DNA of 64,000 nt from Nymphaea colorata (taxonomy: Eukaryota > Streptophyta > Magnoliopsida > Nymphaeales > Nymphaeaceae). The translations under genes were made by a program, and so were the position numbers. The notes beneath the pieces were generated by a model. It saw only the letters and a list, made by a program, of their open reading frames with translations. It was not told where the DNA came from and searched no databases. Below are positions 63,015 through 64,000 of the stretch, one piece after another. Where the stretch lies: the NCBI RefSeq assembly GCF_008831285.2, contig NC_045146.1:2568001-2632000 (forward strand). Reading direction: 5' to 3'. Position 1 is the first letter of the stretch; each line of letters opens with the position of its first letter.

Positions 63015-63285
63015 CTATTGGAGATCCTGGGTGAGATGAAAAGAACATGACTAGGACAAAGTTGATGTCAAACAGTTCCTTGTTTTTCAGTTGGAACAGG
63101 TCACTCAAATTTCTGAAGTCTCCAAACACTCAAGCCCATGCACCAGCTATGCTATAAAGGCATATGAGAAATCCCAATCTGTTGTACTTCAACAATAACA
63201 AACTTGGACGGGGGCCATATCCATATGGGAATGCAGACAAAAGTTACAGATTTAACATAGGAACTAGAAAGGTCATGCACTCATG

Positions 63286-63509
<224 letters not shown>

Positions 63510-63857
63510 TTTGTGTACATTTTTCTCTATAATGTATTTCTGTTGAGGGTTGTAGACAATTTTTCTGTTCCTGTTTTTCATTTTCTCTCTCTCGTCTAGC
63601 CATTGGGCAGTCCGAGTGCTAGAATTATAATCTATAGGAACTAGTCAATGTCCAGCTCTCTCCTCTTTGTGGTGATATCTCATTTCATGGTATGCTCTTT
63701 GCGCACTACTATTAGAAAATATTATTTTAGTGCAGTAGTGCACCATTACTTTCTTTTTGGTGATTGTTCCATGGTGCACTACTTTATGTATAGTGCCTGT
63801 GGTGGTAATCCAAGCTATCCTATGAGGTTTTTCACCTCAATTAGTGCTGACTTTACA

Positions 63858-64000
63858 TGTTATCAGAACAAGGTTTCTGCCATTTTGAGGAAAATTAGCT
63901 TTGCCTCAGCACACGTGCTCATGGAAGGAAACTATGTGTTGAGCTCCTCTTCAGTGGCTGAATTCAACACCAACTTCAACCCCATGTTCAATCTTGATAG
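63858..64000 (+). mobile_element. possible start of a copia element at the right edge
   Basis: TTTACA (a plausible LTR end in CA) is followed by TGTTATCAGAAC (63858-63869), two mismatches from the common primer-binding site. About 50 bp on, an open frame begins at 63921 (MEGNYVLSSSSVAEFNTNF, then NPMFNLD), which resembles the low-complexity N-terminus of copia gag. The window ends here. The left end of the LTR is not identified. Confidence 0.4.

Overview
This is nuclear DNA of a flowering plant. It is AT-rich and gene-poor, its genes have many GT-AG introns, and it is full of Ty1/copia debris, miniature transposons and long AT/CA/GA microsatellites. The plant-type families seen (A20/AN1 stress-associated protein, chloroplast mTERF, GH35 beta-galactosidase with a C-terminal lectin domain, terpene synthase remnant) fit an angiosperm. 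I cannot place the species. No rRNA gene, tRNA gene or CRISPR array was found.

Layout. (1) 1-3386: an internally deleted copia retrotransposon on the minus strand, with two LTRs and a second primer-binding site beyond the left LTR, so probably part of a tandem or nested pair. (2) 3652-7851 (+): the last five exons (324 codons plus stop) of a class-3 lipase; its 5' exons are not in the window. Its last intron holds a scrambled copia remnant whose RT and RNase H parts lie on opposite strands. (3) 9300-16200: intergenic, with miniature elements. (4) 17107-17739 (+): intact single-exon A20/AN1 zinc-finger protein of 210 aa. (5) 25083-30759 (-): a four-exon chloroplast mTERF gene of 480 aa, most like MTERF5/MDA1. 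Its first intron carries a complete TRIM retrotransposon with a perfect 5-bp target duplication. (6) 32442-38294 (-): a complete 19-exon beta-galactosidase of 825 aa. All splice phases of the mTERF and beta-galactosidase models close in frame. (7) 38400-42700: repeats, including an exact-period 71-bp tandem array rich in GAGCTC/CTCGAG palindromes. (8) 43093-47177: a composite block in which the decayed 3' end of a NOP56 gene is joined to a partial copy of the neighbouring beta-galactosidase (exon 2 plus promoter, exon 1 cleanly missing). (9) 47957-49790: ARM-repeat and terpene-synthase pseudogene fragments. (10) 49781-51000: head-to-tail array of short LTR/internal units. (11) 53780-54650: a tandem array of about 0.2-kb copia gag-pre-integrase fragments that stays largely open. 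(12) 55526-63300: mostly unrecognised sequence with one PIF/Harbinger-like MITE, a possible two-exon gene end on the minus strand, and at the right edge what may be the start of another copia element.

The genes do not form a pathway; they are independent plant genes. The mTERF acts in chloroplast gene expression, the A20/AN1 protein in stress signalling, the beta-galactosidase in the wall or apoplast and the lipase in lipid metabolism. The most unusual material is the debris: gene-fragment shuffling next to its own donor gene, two kinds of short LTR elements, and amplified fragments of retroelement coding sequence. All assignments rest on reading motifs and splice phases by eye; no database search was possible.
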